Assembly (NCBI GenBank): GCA_964035545.1
Contig: OZ037771.1
Location: 14,948,633-15,012,632 of the forward strand
Source of the DNA: Bugula neritina
Taxonomy: Eukaryota; Bryozoa; Gymnolaemata; Cheilostomatida; Bugulidae
DNA length: 64,000 nt
Reading direction: 5' to 3'
In this document: piece after piece, positions 49,119-61,876 of the stretch
How the letters are laid out: each line of letters begins with the position of its first letter
How positions within the stretch are numbered: the first letter of the stretch is position 1
The notes under the pieces: model-generated
Seen by the model: only the letters and a program-made list of their open reading frames with translations
Told to the model about the DNA's origin: nothing
Database searches by the model: none
Program-made: the position numbers and the translations under genes

Positions 49119-52100
49119 CACACACACGCGCACACGCACACACGCGCACACACATAATGAACAAACTTTTGCTGACACGTATTACAGAGAAATGCCTGCA
49201 ACTCATAATTTTATTAACACTTATTAGATTTGAGTCAAGATTATCAAACATGGCACACATGGTTTGGGCATTAACCTGGTTTAGTCTGCGCTTTCAGTCC
49301 TGTGAGTAGATCAGTTTTCTCTTGATTATACGCTGCGTTCAACGCTAGCTGTAGGAAGGCACCCCTCATGTCTGTTTCCTTGGCCAAACCTAAAGTATTT
49401 CACTAAATATTATACATTCTATTATCAATTGAAGCCGCTTTTTTAAAGTTTTTTTATCAAAATGACAAAAAACTTTCATAAATTTTTAATTTTAGAATTA
49501 TCCTCCCTTAGAGTAATCAAGCATTTAGTAAAAGTATAACATATTCATTATAACAAGATAATTTTCATGTATAACATGCATAACTTCTAAATAAAATGCA
49601 GAATTCATACCAAGGAATAAGAAAAGCAACACTAAAAAAACAGATTGTATAACTCAACATTTTGCGAAAGAAAAGCAAAGCCAACACACAATACATGTGC
49701 AATGACAGTTTGTTCCTGTAAATTTCAGAGTAAACTAATGTGTCCACATTTACCTAGTAAAAGGAAACAGTTGCCCAAGTATACCTATTAGGATATGAGC
49801 AGGTGTTTAAGGTGTACCCGGTAAATGTATACAGGTGTTATTAAGGTGTACCTGTTAGATGAAGGTGAAAGTTCACTAAGGGTGGATCTAAATCCAAGCT
49901 GATCTGTTCTTCTTCCAGCTCTTCAAACACACCCAGAAACCACTGCAGAGATTTGGCGCTTCTTGTCAGCCAAAACAAGTCAATCTGTAAATTCAAGATT
50001 ATTTTCCCACAACTAAAATTAAGTAAAGTTCAAAAAGGGTTCGATTGTTTTAGAAATTATCTTACAGTATGTAATGTGTCAGGATTTAGTTCTTCATATG
50101 CAAAATAAACGTTTCTAACCAGAAGTGTTACATGCATCAAATGCCAACCAATAAGACATACTGCACTACAGGTGTTAGGCCTCTGTAATGCGAATGTTTT
50201 ATCTCACTTAAGTTATATATAGTCAGTATAACACTGCATGCTCATTATTTAAATGTTATTCCCAACTCGTAGAAATTATTTGTGATTTTTCAAAAAGCTG
50301 AGCATAGAGCCTGCTACTTAACTGCTACCGGTTTATTTGGTTTTTATATTGTTGAGAAGATATTTTAATGCTCTTCTTGATATTACCAGTTGCCAGGATG
50401 TAAGCCAATAACTTTACAATTCAGCTTGCCATGTTTTATTCCTATTTTGTTTTATATACATTTTAAAAAGCATGCATAGTTAGTTATAAGTTAGAGATTT
50501 TGAAGTGAAACCAGTGATAGATATGCTCAACATAATGGGTTGTTGGAATAACCTACCCTTTTCAGGCTGACATTTGATGTGTTGCCAAAGTAAACTCTGG
50601 TTTCACAGCCACAGGGACACATTTTGCTTCTCTGCTTAAGCTGCTCTATGACGCTGGAAATGACGCTGGCAAATGGCGTGATTCCGATCCCACCGGCTAT
50701 CAGAATGACGTGCTCGGTCTTGAGGATGTCGTGACTCGGTGTGGAAAAAGGTCCATCCATGTAAATCTAAAACCGTGTCAAACTGTGCTAACAATTTATC
50801 AGCAAAGCACTCTTATAAAAATAAAAAGCAAAATTACAATAAGATGGCCCAATAGGCTGTTGGAGAACTTCAAACCAAATATTTTCTTTAATTCATTCTC
50901 CATTCTCTATAAAATATATATGACAAAGCATCTTTTAATTTAATTAGCTTCAGGGTATTTTACAATTGTTTGGAAAAGGTAATATTATGAAAAGAATGCT
51001 GCAAATTACTGCAAAAAAACAGCTGTTTTGGTACTTTGAGTGGAAGGGCTTATTATATGCTCATATAGCATTTTGAAATCCTTAGAGGAAACTTGTTTTA
51101 CCTAATTTTGTATGATCATCTAAAATAACTGGCATGCATCTCAATAATTAATTACTATAAAACCAGATTCATCAATAAACGTATTTCACCTGATAGGCTT
51201 CACTTACCCTCCAATGAGGTGATGCTGGCAAGGTCAAGGTTGTGCTGTTACGTTCATTAGACATGCTGCATGAAGTTCTAGCAGTATTTTTATCTCGTCT
51301 TAGGCTATTTTCATTCAAATCTAGACACGGAGCAGAAAGAATTGAAAAGCATTACACTAAATTTTAGGTACAATTATAGTCAAATAAATTAGAACGAAAA
51401 AAAAATTCACAACCCCGACTACTGCAAATAAGTTGATTGTAAATCATTCAATCAAAACTTACAAAGAAATTATAGCCACACATTTATTACGAATGATTTC
51501 CGTGTGTTTTAAAGCGGAATATCAAGATGTAACTTAGATCAAGGGAATAAACGGCGAATGAGGTTAAAGGAAATACCACATTATTATTTTACTTTATCCA
51601 CCAACATTATTTTCAAACAGCTTTAAAACTTTTCATTTGAGTTTAATCTAAATTTTTACAGAATAAATGCATAAAATTACAAAAATAATATAATATACAA
51701 ACTTTATATAGGTTTTTTCATGTTTGAGTTGCTAAAAGCCACTGTATTACTTATAAGGATTGTTAATGTTTTTCACACTTAGCTGACAGATATCAAGTAA
51801 TACTGCTACTTGTTTGTTACCAAGTTCTATAGCGGTATGAGTTGTGTAAGAATTATTCTGACATCCTTCTGGTTGTGCAGTTCTTTCTAATTGGTGAACT
51901 TTTTTATAAATCTTGTTTGTCCAAAATCCAGCCTTTCGGATGTGAAGAGTGATTTTATCTGTAATAAAAATTGAATTGCAACAAAATAATTTTAAAATCA
52001 AATTCGATTAAAGTTTATTTCTACTGTAGCAAGTTACCCAGCGCATGTTAACTAACTATAAAATATGTCTATGTTATTTTATTATAGGGTATTAATAATT

Positions 52101-55100
52101 TTTATACTTTCGCTTCATTGCTAAGCTATTAATCACACTTGTTGATATTCAGTATCTCATTTTAATGGGGCTAAGCACTTAAGTTTATATATACGTGGCA
52201 AAGCTGTTACTTTCTAACATCACCAGGAATTTGACATGACTCCTGACCTCGTGTTTTACTAAACCAATGCCCTAAGAAATACATCATGCACGGCTGTTAA
52301 CACATTGCAGAGCTATTACTGACATTGTCTTATAGAGAAGCAAATGCAGTTATTACTATGTCAGGGAAACCATAAGTCACAAAGTGTCGCAATTCCATGC
52401 TTTTAATGTAATACTAAATATTTATAACCATGTTGTTTCATAAGAAAATGGCAAAAAAATTTAGAAAAAAAATACAATAATTACAACTAAAATATTAAAA
52501 ACAAAGGACAAGTTGTCAAAAAACTGGTAAGCAAATATTCTCTGCCTAACAAGCGCAAGTAAAATTACTTACTATTTTAATTAGAGCATTGAATATATTG
52601 AATATAGATTGCACATAAAACAGGTGCAAAAGTTGAATACCAGTGACAGCACAGTAAATATAATATAACATTGAATACTATAATAGGTGTAACTAGTGAT
52701 GGCACAGTAAACATTATATATATAGTCTAAGATCACCTTGGTTACCAGAGCTGATAGTGAAGGGTCGCCACAAATATTTAGACACTTTTGGTATTAGCAC
52801 TGTGACATAGTCCCCAGGGCTATAGTCAAACCCATCCGGTCTTTTTATGTGCAAAATTGTTACCTGCAGCGGCAAAATGTGAGACTAAAATCTGCTTGCA
52901 AATTAGTTATTTGAATAGAAAAACTGTACATTCAACATCTAAAAAATTTATGCTTACAGATATTGTATATTTTTTGCCACATAAATACACATTGCAGGAC
53001 TTTTGTGAACAGAACTTACATTATCATGGGTTGAAGCCAGTTCTACGACAGATCTGTTTTGGTACATGGTATAGAGAGTTCTGATCTTCTCAAATACGAG
53101 TAAAGTCCCGGGAAACATGAGCCAGTAAATGAACGTCTTTGCGTGACATAATAGAGTGATGTACCATAACAATAGCAGCACTTTGTGGGATATGTAGAAC
53201 ACCTGCAAGTTGTCATACCACACACAATGAAAGACTACTCAACAATAAGTAGTTTAGGAAGCTGTGATTTGCATGCATGATTAATACACATTTCTCTCAT
53301 AGTTTAATTGCGAAAAGCTATAATATAATTATTATGATACAACTTTGACTGTGAATATTTACATAAACCTTTTTTCAAGAACTTTGAAAAGAAGATTTTC
53401 TAAAACCTGCCATATTTTATTCTTAGTTTAAAGCTGCATTAAAATGCTAGATTATAAGCAAAACTTATACAATTATGCGTTAACAGTTGTTGACTGATAC
53501 TGTAGCACTATAATAGTAAGCAACTGCATGATTATATACTGTAGCACTAATAGTGAGTAATTACAAATAATGTAGCACTAATACAGAGTAACTGACACTG
53601 TAGAGCAATATATAGCAGTAGAACTTACACTGTAGAACTTAATTCTGAATATCTCTATCCCTGTAACTATATACAGAAATAGCGAGATGACTAAAACCAC
53701 TCCAGAGCCTAGGACTGGAGAGCTGATGAAGTCATGTGAGATATAGGACCTCAAAGACATATCCTCTTCCTTCATTCTGTTTGCTGTAACAAGTAGATAA
53801 ATCGAGATTACTCTAGCTTTTTTAGTATTGTATACGCGTTTTATGCATCCATATTCTTCTTTAATTGTGAAACATGTATTTAATTTCATAACTTTATAGA
53901 AGACGCAAAGCATAAAAATTTCATTAAGAAAGACTAAAATTTGGCATGAGTAGAAGTTGATGAAAAAAATGGAGAAAATAAAGTACGCGTTATACGTCGA
54001 AACCATTGTATTATATTTTGTTATATTACATGTAAATTTTGCAAGCAAATTATATGTTTTTTAAATTTTAAAAATCATAAGAAACATTTGAAAAACTAAC
54101 AAAGTTTAAAATTAATATTTAACATTTGTTCTTCAAATAAAAATGAGTAGTGAATTAATCGTGCTACAGCATTGCCTTTTAGCATGGCTTTTGTTTCCAG
54201 CTTTAGAACTAAGATACTTGAAATAGTTTGATTTTGTACAATATATTTAAAATTATATAAGAGTTTATAGTTATACCAGTTAACTAAAGTCTTTTAAAAT
54301 TTGCAGTTTCGTAGTTGATTAGAAGTTGTCTTACCAATATTGACTGAGTGTGCAATAACATGGATTCCAGATACGAGGAACGCAGTTATGGCTGTCACTT
54401 TATGAAGACGCAACGCATCATCAAACGGCAAGTAGTGTCGAAGGAATGTTCGCTGTAGTCGTGTAATACATGTCTTTATTACAAAGACAAGTAGGAGAGA
54501 GTAGTGAAAGTTTAGCACTTGACCTAAAAGTTACATAATTGAATAATTTTCATTTAAATGCTAAATCGAATATGTTTTAATATTTGAAATTATATTTACA
54601 AAAAAATATGTGCTTATAACTTTGGGTCAGTAAACCATGACTTTTAAGGCTTCTAATTGTGCACATATTATGATGAAAAATTGCAGCACAATGAAGTTTT
54701 AGCTAAAAATGACAAGCAATTAAATCAATTTGAACTATAAGATCAAGTAAATCATGCGTCTAACTATGAGTTTTACATTTTAATGACGACTAACTTTATG
54801 ACTGTATTACATGATGTGCAAAACAATAGGTTTTAAACTCTATGCATATCATTTTTGTATGCTAGACTTTCCCTGTACTAAAATTAAGCGCTTGCAACAA
54901 GGTTATGTGATGCGAAAAAGTTTACTAATTCAAACCATACATACCACATGTTTTCGCTACCACAATCTCTACACAGCAACCTCGTTGGGAAAGCAGGTTG
55001 AGTTGGCATACGAGTCTCTCAATGCCCAGTGCTACTGTTATCAGAGACATTACACCTATCCATAGCCACAGACTCGTGTACACCTTGACGTGATGATATA

Positions 55101-58100
55101 CACTCTGTGCAAGGTTGTCTATACTTCTTGACCCAATGTGACCTTTCTTTACACCATCGGTTAACCTGTGCAAAAGAGGAGCTTATTTTAATGACTATAA
55201 CTATTCGATGTTTATTGTTGTGTTGTTTGATTGTATTATGCACAATTTTCAAATAAGATGGTGGCTTTGCGATTCTTCATGATATAAGCTATTAGGGTAG
55301 TATAAACTTATAAGCTACTGTTAAATTAGTGTTGATAGAACTCGTTACTATAATACTGACACATTTACAGTGAAAAGAACTTTTTTTAGTAACACCACAA
55401 AGTTTCTATTTTTTTAAAAATATTTTCTGTCTAAATTATGAACTTTTTTACACTAATCAGTTGATGAAATTAGCTGCTAAAGCTAATCCAAAAAAATAGA
55501 AATAAGGCACACAGCGCGTTGACATACTGAATATTTAAATTGTCATAAATCATGGGATTCTGTTGCAGCAGGCCATTGAGCTCTTCAAAAGTAATAGAGT
55601 CAGGGCTTGAGAAGTCAGTGTGTGACCTGTTGCTATGGCAACCTTCTTTTGCTTTTGTAAACAAAACATCTGTCAGTAGGTTAGCGTTTGTGACGTCATT
55701 GCTGAGCTTACTGTTCGCCAGCCCTTTCTGAAAGGCATGCTTTAACTCGCTCCTCTCTAGTTTCCCATCTCCTACATACACACATGAATATCAACTAGCA
55801 ATAAGGCCCTTATTGTCTTGCTGTGTCACTTAATGATGCAGTGAGCTGCTCAATATATTGAAATACTATGGATTACAATAATAAGATTAGATAATGTGGC
55901 ATAGATATACAACATTCCAAACAAAACACCTGTTTTCTGCTAAAGTTGAAAAAATTGCCCATGTTTTGTTTTATGTACATGTTCTAAAAGCCTCTGTAGC
56001 TTCAACTGAATAAAACTGTTATTTTTTTGTCAACGCCTGCATGATTAGCTATGCAATAAAGCTGCATAGCTAGATTTAGAATATATCTATAAAATAAAAG
56101 TCCTTTTAATGCAGGTTAAGAAAGTAAATAAAGCATATAAACAAAATTGCAGCAGCATCTAATTGCCACAATTCTAGTCGCAAGATTGCAGAATTTGTGG
56201 TGTAGAGATCAACTAATAAGGAGCAATATTATTGTACCAGGAAATGACCTAACTATATAGTAATAGTTAATGGCTCAACCATGATATGGTTATAGTTAGG
56301 AGCCTAAGAATAGCATAGATTCAGTGAGCTGTGACAGTAACAGCTCATGACACTTACCGTTCTGGTCGTAGATAGCAAAGAGAAATCTAAGCTTCTGAGA
56401 GCTGTCGCCCAGGACTAAAGTTGACATCGTGGCAAACAACTCTCTCCTGTCCACTTCACCATCTCCGTTTGTATCCGCCAGTGAAAATATCCTATTGGAC
56501 AAGAACTCCTAAGTCGTTCAAAGTAAAGTAATAGGTAAAGATTAAGTTATGCTTTTGCATATCATAGTCGCCCATGCATTGGGCTTTTCTCTTTAGCTGA
56601 AATGGTGACTATAACTAAAAATTGGTAATAAAGCAAACACAGTGCTGAGCTGATTTACTGCAAGTTAAAATATTACCCTAAAGGTTTGCTAGCAAATGCT
56701 AAATGCTAAAACTATAAAAACTAGTATTGTGGGAGTTGCCTGCCCGTAATAGTCACCGAGAGTCTGTTTAATTCAAAAGTAATTTGCTATCAGTCAAAAT
56801 CAACATTATATCTTTAGCAATTACTTTTAATTTGTAGTCTGAAAATCAACCAGTTTAGCTTTGTAAAGAGACATTTGACTACCTGCATCTACAAATCTTT
56901 GTTACAATTGCTTTTCGAAATCATCTTGCTAGTATATAGATAATATATAAATGTTTATAACAGCAATGGTATATCTGTATACACATGATATCTAACAAGG
57001 TTTACTGAGCATATATATACCTCTAGCTGGAAAATCTGTAGAAATTCTGACAGAGTTATACTTGGCTTGTTGCCAATGATGGTGTAGCACTTCCTTTGAA
57101 TATCCGCCCACCATTCCGTTTCCTCTTCGTAGTGATCTACCAAAGACCTTGCTCTCTTGAGAACCTGCCTCTTCTCTTCTCCATTTCTAGTGACATACTC
57201 ATATAATACTTGCAGCAACTAAAACCAAGCATCACACATATTTTATTGTACTGCAAAGAATAAACATGCCTAAGAGTACAATTTTAACTGTGATAAACAA
57301 AGAATTGGAAATTGAGCAAGAGATTTATGTCGTCAGCTTTAATTCTTAAATATTGATTATACACTTTTCTTCATTGAATATTTTTTTCCTGCTATCTACA
57401 ATAACTATGCTCTACATATTGTTTACTTGACACTGTATGCACCATGTTTGAAGTTGTTATTCTACAGAGAGATAGCTATAGTGCTAGATAGCAAAAGCAT
57501 TGGAAAACTTCCTCAGATTGTTAGTTTTTGCAATCTCCAATTGTAATTATAATATATTACATTATACTATACATACACTGGGTTTGAACCCCAGTAAAGG
57601 CCATTGATGATGTTAGGAAGAGCATCCAATCATAATTGCTCCTGTGCCTCATCTGAATAAGTCTTTGGCCCAGTTAACAAAAATCCCTTTCCATCAGGGG
57701 TTTCTCACAGGGATGGTAACTATAAACTCGCTTGAGTTTTTATACTATGCATACACTATATGTGTATATCGCATGTATGCACTGTATTATGTAAATGCTG
57801 TACACAAATTCTTCTTTAAACATTATACTAGACATCATTAAATTAGAACTTTTTCTACCTGAGCAGAGATGTGCTGAATGAAATGTCCCACCATGATGTC
57901 ACATCTAGTTTCTGAACACAAGTCTATAAACTTGTCAACTTGATTTGTTATAGAGGTCAAGCTTTCTCGCTGTCTGCAAGCTATCATGGAAGAGATGGTG
58001 CTGGAGCAGCCACTATAATGTATTACATAAAATTATATGAACAAATAATATGAAATAGTTTTAAAGTGTGTTTGCACACTATTATATTTTCAATAGGAAA

Positions 58101-61100
58101 ATATCTTAATGCAGTTATATAAAAGAAGCTAAAAATATTTGTAAATGTAAGCAATATTTTATTAATATGTTTATCACCAATAATCAAGATATGTTTTCTA
58201 TAAAAACTTTTTGCAGACCAATCATTATAATACATATAACAATACATTCATGATTGCAAAGGAATGTAGCATAATTTCTAGAACCAAGTTCCTATAGCAA
58301 GTCAATATTTATATAAATGAATTTTTAAACATATAATATTAACACTACAAACTGAACTATAAAATATTTGCTGCCCACTGAGATTCGAACAAGCAGACGT
58401 GATAACCAATTACATCACAAGGGCTACAGAGTAATCAAAACAATACGTGTTATTGTTTTGTTATCATGTGAAACTGTAAAATGCTGAGAATTACTTTTGA
58501 GATCTGTGCTCTGATTGGTTGGGCATAGAGGAAGGCCATGACACTTGTAGGTCAACGGTAAGCAGACGTAGTGCAGATATCAGCTCCTGCTTACTCAAAT
58601 TATCTACCTTCTCTTGGAATAACAGGTTTTCAAATAATTTTCTGGACTCTGAATCTGTGGCCTATAAAAACAATAACATTTATTGTCTTATTTCTTATTT
58701 TATGAAATTTTACACTGCAGTGGTAATTAGCAACAAAAACTCTTTGTTTTATATCATCCATTAGAAGCAAATAGTGGATTATGGCAGATGGAGCTACAGG
58801 AAGATTGAACTAATTAACTATTAGTTGTCAATAAAATTTCAAAACCTAAACAAACCTCCCCAAAATATCTAAAAGGCATATGCAGTCCTTAGTGTAGACA
58901 ATTGATTACAATTATTCATATTATGAACTAAATATATTAAATAATATAATAGTATATATAAAGTATTGGGAAACAAAAAACAGTCTTCAATTATTATTTT
59001 ACTTGAATTTTATTAAATATAACCGAAGAATACAAATACAGTTTAATGTATATTATGCATTGTATAATACCAAATTTTGAATATAATATGATTTGTAGAA
59101 TGACACGACTAGTTTACTGCATGTAAAGGTCATATTATAAGGTTTTAAATGCAGCTGTAAGTCAAATAAAACAATGAACTAAGGAGGTCACATGGGTACA
59201 TTAATGCAATATGGCAGTTCAATAATTTGTGTCAAACAACTTTAGAGATTAGTTTAAAGGGTAACCACCACCTGTTGTTAGCAGATATAGTTATGTAGTA
59301 TTAACTTGTTCATTGACTTTATTCTGCATGTTTGAAAGCTATATATACTGTAGTTTATTTACTGGTATTAATTTGATTTTTAAATAAATTTGATTCAAAT
59401 ATAATTTAAAAATGGAGACTGAACACTTTGAAAAGACCATATCAAGGATATCAGCGGCGTGTTATATTTATATTTAGTTGCAGCTGCTTCGCACATTACA
59501 TTAGTATAGTAGCTAAATAACGTCTAGTAATAGTAGTTCTAGTAATAGTAGTTCTATAGTTATAATTTATGTATTAAAATGCTTTTTTATGATTAGGCAA
59601 GTTATGAGAAATTAAACACATGCAAATTTTAACGAAACATTTATGATCAGCTTTTTAAAAACAATGCTACCGCCAAATATTTCCGTAAGTAAATATATTT
59701 TAAATAATTTAGTCATATTGTAATGCAATACGTAGAATTTTCTTACACGTATATAGAAATAAACTTACCAAAGGAAAGATACTCTGTAGATCCTGAAAAG
59801 TCAGTTTTTCATAAGTTGAGTTTTTCAGTCTCTTGTATATGGAGTTCACTGCATCTACTTTTCTGTTCACCATGAAACTCTCTTCCACCGTGTTACTAGC
59901 TGTAGAGATCCTACTTTGTAATCTAGTAGTGGTGTGGTAGCCCTTAGTCATGCTGTCTTCTTCAGTGGCCATGTGATCATCTTCGCCAGTCTTACGATCA
60001 CCCTTAGCCATAACATCACAACTTGCATTATCACTTTCTTTGCTGTTGCTCATTTTATTTACCAAGTCAACACTCTCAGAAGTTGTGTCATCTTGTATAC
60101 TACTTATCTGACCAGTCCCAGTAGTCATGTGACTAGTCCCAGTAGTCATGTGACTAGTCACAGTAGTCATGTGACTAGTCACATTAGTCATGTGACTGTC
60201 CTGCGTTACTATGTGATCACCCAAAGAAGTAGTAACTTCATGGCTTTTGGTAATCATCTGACATTTTCTATCAGTCATGTGATCACCTGTGCCAACCATG
60301 TGACCATTTTCAGTAGCCACGTGATCGCTTCTGCTGCGTTCAATCAATGTGATAAGGTGATTGCCTTTTGTTGCACAGTGAATATCTCTATCCTCACTGG
60401 TCATGTGACTCTCCTGATCTGTCATGGTACTGGTCATGTGACTCTCTTGATCTGTCATGATACTGGTCATGTGACTCTCTAATTGATCTGTCATGGTACT
60501 GGTCATGTGACTCTCTAATTGATCTGTCATGGTACTGGTCATGTGACTCTCCTGATCTGTCATAGTACTGGTCATGTGACTTTCCTGATCTGTCATGGTG
60601 TCTAGTTTGTTTTCTATAAAATATATAAAAAACTGTTAATAAATCCAATAATAATAATTACCACAACATATAGTATATAATTCATTTCTTCTGTCATATT
60701 TTGCATATTATGGTTATAATAGACAGAAAAAATTTCTTAGCTGTCATCTAAGTTAAGCAAACGATAAAGTCAATTTTTTATAAAAGAATTTTTCAATTAG
60801 CACTTATGAATTCATTCAATATATCATTTCTATGGTCAATTAAACATTACAGAAGCCTTATAAAGCTATTTTGTAATAACATTATTTATAATATTTTTTA
60901 AAAATATATTGTAAGTACAAGACACATCACATGCAAAGTAGGTAATTTAGTGTTTTAAAATTTCATTTATTATAATAAATAAAGTTAAACCCACCGACTA
61001 CATGCAGTTGCTAGTTAAAGCAAACACCAGAGTGCTGTTAAAATTGTGCCTTGTGTTAAGTTCGGTGTAACCAAATAAAAATGATGTAGTTTCCAATAAA

Positions 61101-61837
61101 TATATCCTCATAAATTGAAGTAATAAACAACACGTGTGGCCATACTATATATTGGGCTTTGAACTATAAGCAGGGTTATATTATTCAATCACATTACAGC
61201 AGTTCATAAAATATATCTAATATAATTGTCTATATTGATGATAAGTTCATTGGGAACAATATATAACAGGTGTTACATCAGTTTGCACTTGTGAATATTT
61301 ACTGTAGGGTGCATCAATAGCTGCATGATGATTGATCAATTGTTTGCTAGAATAGAATTTTCAATTGTTGCTGGTACTATTATGTAAAATACTAGTTAAA
61401 ATCAGCACACATTATTGGAATTCAATATTTATTTCAGTTATATATTTTGCTTGAAAACCAAGAGACAAAATTTAAATTTGCAGTTATAAAAATATATCTT
61501 CTTTTTTGTTATTCAAGCTATTTAAAACTTATTCCATCCCAAATTATATTATATTTTAACAAACTAAAATTAGATTGGTTGAATGTCAAAACCAGTAAGT
61601 TTTAAAAAAAATATCTGATTATTATAGCAAATTTAGTAAGCTTTCTTCAATTTTGGAAGCCAAGTTAAGCAATCAAAAGTTCGATCAACTAGTTTATACA
61701 AATAATCCATTCATATTGTTAGCTACAAAAACTGAAAATTGTAAATTAATTAAAGTATGGTAATTTATTGTAACAACTGGCAATAAAAATCTTATTTTAT
61801 AAAACATAAAAAAGCATCCTATACCTCCACTTTTCAT
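48557..61837 (-). CDS. NOX5: NADPH oxidase 5 (calcium-regulated NOX), 18 exons, predicted 1181 residues
   Basis: NOX5 moves electrons from NADPH through FAD and two haems to oxygen, making superoxide, under calcium control by EF-hands. Exons in transcript order: 61837-61825, 60613-59769, 58661-58495, 58012-57859, 57218-57021, 56508-56358, 55771-55528, 55165-54945, 54523-54335, 53783-53629, 53202-53020, 52863-52737, 51958-51821, 51320-51208, 50766-50557, 49984-49852, 49389-49276, 48747-48557. All introns have GT/AG ends, phases agree throughout and the sum is 3546 nt. Motifs matching NOX5 rather than NOX1-4: EF-hands before the membrane domain, CGQVLNFHYS, RPFTISS, LHIRKAGFWTNKIY, GPFSTPSHDI, GGIGITPFAS, KMCPCGC, LFWLTR and LLTGLKAQTKPGRPIW. 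The C-terminus FREEIFN is near the family norm. The first exon is the least certain. The N-terminus is about 400 residues longer than usual. Confidence 0.9.
49063..49154. repeat. (CA)n/(CG)-interrupted microsatellite in a NOX5 intron
   Basis: About 90 bases of CA with CG interruptions, between the last two NOX5 exons. The open frames seen here on both strands are artefacts. Confidence 0.95.
52195..52295 (-). mobile_element. Diverged tRNA-derived SINE in a NOX5 intron
   Basis: The minus strand reads GGGCATTGGTTTAGTAAAAC, ACGAGGTCAGGAGTCATG and CCTGGTGATGTTAGAAAG, a worn version of the family seen at 27131 and 40768. Confidence 0.55.
53020..55165 (-). other. NOX5: NOX5: transmembrane ferric-reductase domain exons
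   Basis: Four exons (55165-54945, 54523-54335, 53783-53629, 53202-53020) encode about six hydrophobic segments, roughly residues 591-840. The third segment has LRLHKVTAITAFLVSG-IHVIAH and the fifth VFYISHKVLLLLWYITLLCH; each gives a pair of histidines spaced 13-14 apart, the four haem ligands of the family. The extracellular loop between them (DMSLRSYISHDFISSP) is short, as in NOX5. CYS-rich loops that bind p22phox-type partners are not evident. Confidence 0.88.
55528..57218 (-). other. NOX5: NOX5: EF-hand exons
   Basis: Three exons (57218-57021, 56508-56358, 55771-55528) hold four EF-hand positions. The first (TIIGNKPSITLSEF) is non-canonical, as in other NOX5 proteins. The second loop, DTNGDGEVDRRE, is canonical. 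The third, DQNGDGKLERSE, is canonical and split across an intron. The fourth is abnormal: between LFTKAKEG and SITFEEL an insert rich in Ser and His replaces the calcium ligands. Two strong calcium sites are therefore predicted instead of three. Confidence 0.85.
57578..57735 (+). mobile_element. tRNA-derived SINE in a NOX5 intron, 5'-truncated
   Basis: It begins inside the tRNA-like head at GGGTTTGAACCCCAG (box B) and continues with AAAGGCCATTGATGATGTTA, GGAAGAGCATCCAATCATAA and CTCCTGTGCCTCATCTG to CCATCAGGGGTTTCTCACAG. It is opposite in strand to the gene. Confidence 0.75.
58374..58440 (-). mobile_element. tRNA-like fragment in a NOX5 intron
   Basis: The minus strand reads GTAGCCCTTGTGATGTAATT, GGTTATCACGTCTGCTTG and TTCGAATCTCAGTGGG, with recognisable box A and box B regions. 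The D and anticodon arms do not pair well and no body follows, so a SINE head is likelier than a functional tRNA gene. Confidence 0.45.
58662..59768 (-). other. NOX5 intron 2
   Basis: AT-rich intron of 1107 bp between the repeat-bearing exon and the next exon. No further feature was recognised. Confidence 0.6.
60114..60198 (-). repeat. Coding 21-bp repeats
   Basis: Four 21-bp units, on the plus strand AGTCATGTGACTAGTCCC-like, encode TSHMTT(V/G). They share the CATGTGAC core with the 33-bp array but have a different period. Confidence 0.85.
60393..60596 (-). repeat. Coding minisatellite, 33/36-bp units
   Basis: Six head-to-tail units, four of 33 bp and two of 36 bp with an extra Leu codon, encode MTDQESHMTST-like peptides. 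Each unit includes GTCACATGAC. Units are nearly identical, which suggests recent expansion. Confidence 0.9.
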
Positions 61838-61876
61838 ATTTCGGAGGTCTGCTACAATGTCATAAAGCTTCACACT

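Larger units (their letters stand above)
48557..52863 (-). other. NOX5: NOX5: FAD- and NADPH-binding dehydrogenase exons
   Basis: Seven exons encode the cytosolic dehydrogenase module, about residues 841-1181. DYSPGDYVTV and RPFTISS (52863-52737) bind FAD; ITLHIRKAGFWTNKIY follows (51958-51821). The exon 51320-51208 is a Ser/Thr/Asn-rich, family-variable insert. IYMDGPFSTPSHDI and IAGGIGITPFAS (50766-50557) bind the NADPH pyrophosphate. DLFWLTRSAKSLQWF (49984-49852), KTDLLTGLKAQTKPGRPIW across the next junction, and YACGP in the last exon complete the NADPH site. The donor chosen at 51821 (GTAACA) is weak, but the phase and the alignment require it. Confidence 0.88.
59769..60613 (-). other. 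NOX5: NOX5: large N-terminal exon with repeat-coded extension
   Basis: This 845-bp exon is open throughout (281 full codons) between the acceptor TTTATAG and the donor GTAAGTTT. It begins NKLDTMTDQESHMTSTMTDQ and encodes six MTDQ(L)ESHMTST units, then a Thr/Ser/His/Met-rich part with NVTSHMT-TVTSHMT-TGTSHMT units. It ends with helical sequence (VDAVNSIYKRLKNSTYEKL, TFQDLQSIFPL) that continues in phase into the next exon. The extension has no similarity I recognise. If the tiny first exon is wrong, translation could start at the internal ATG at 60596-60594. Confidence 0.75.

Noticed and set aside
57578-57650. tRNA genes (also near 40768, 46440 and 58374)
   Set aside because: Box A and box B are present but acceptor and anticodon arms do not pair and SINE bodies follow; these are SINE heads.
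59934-60648. Long frames in other registers across the NOX5 repeat exon
   Set aside because: Minisatellite periods divisible by three keep all frames open; only the minus-strand frame with matching splice phases joins the NOX5 chain.
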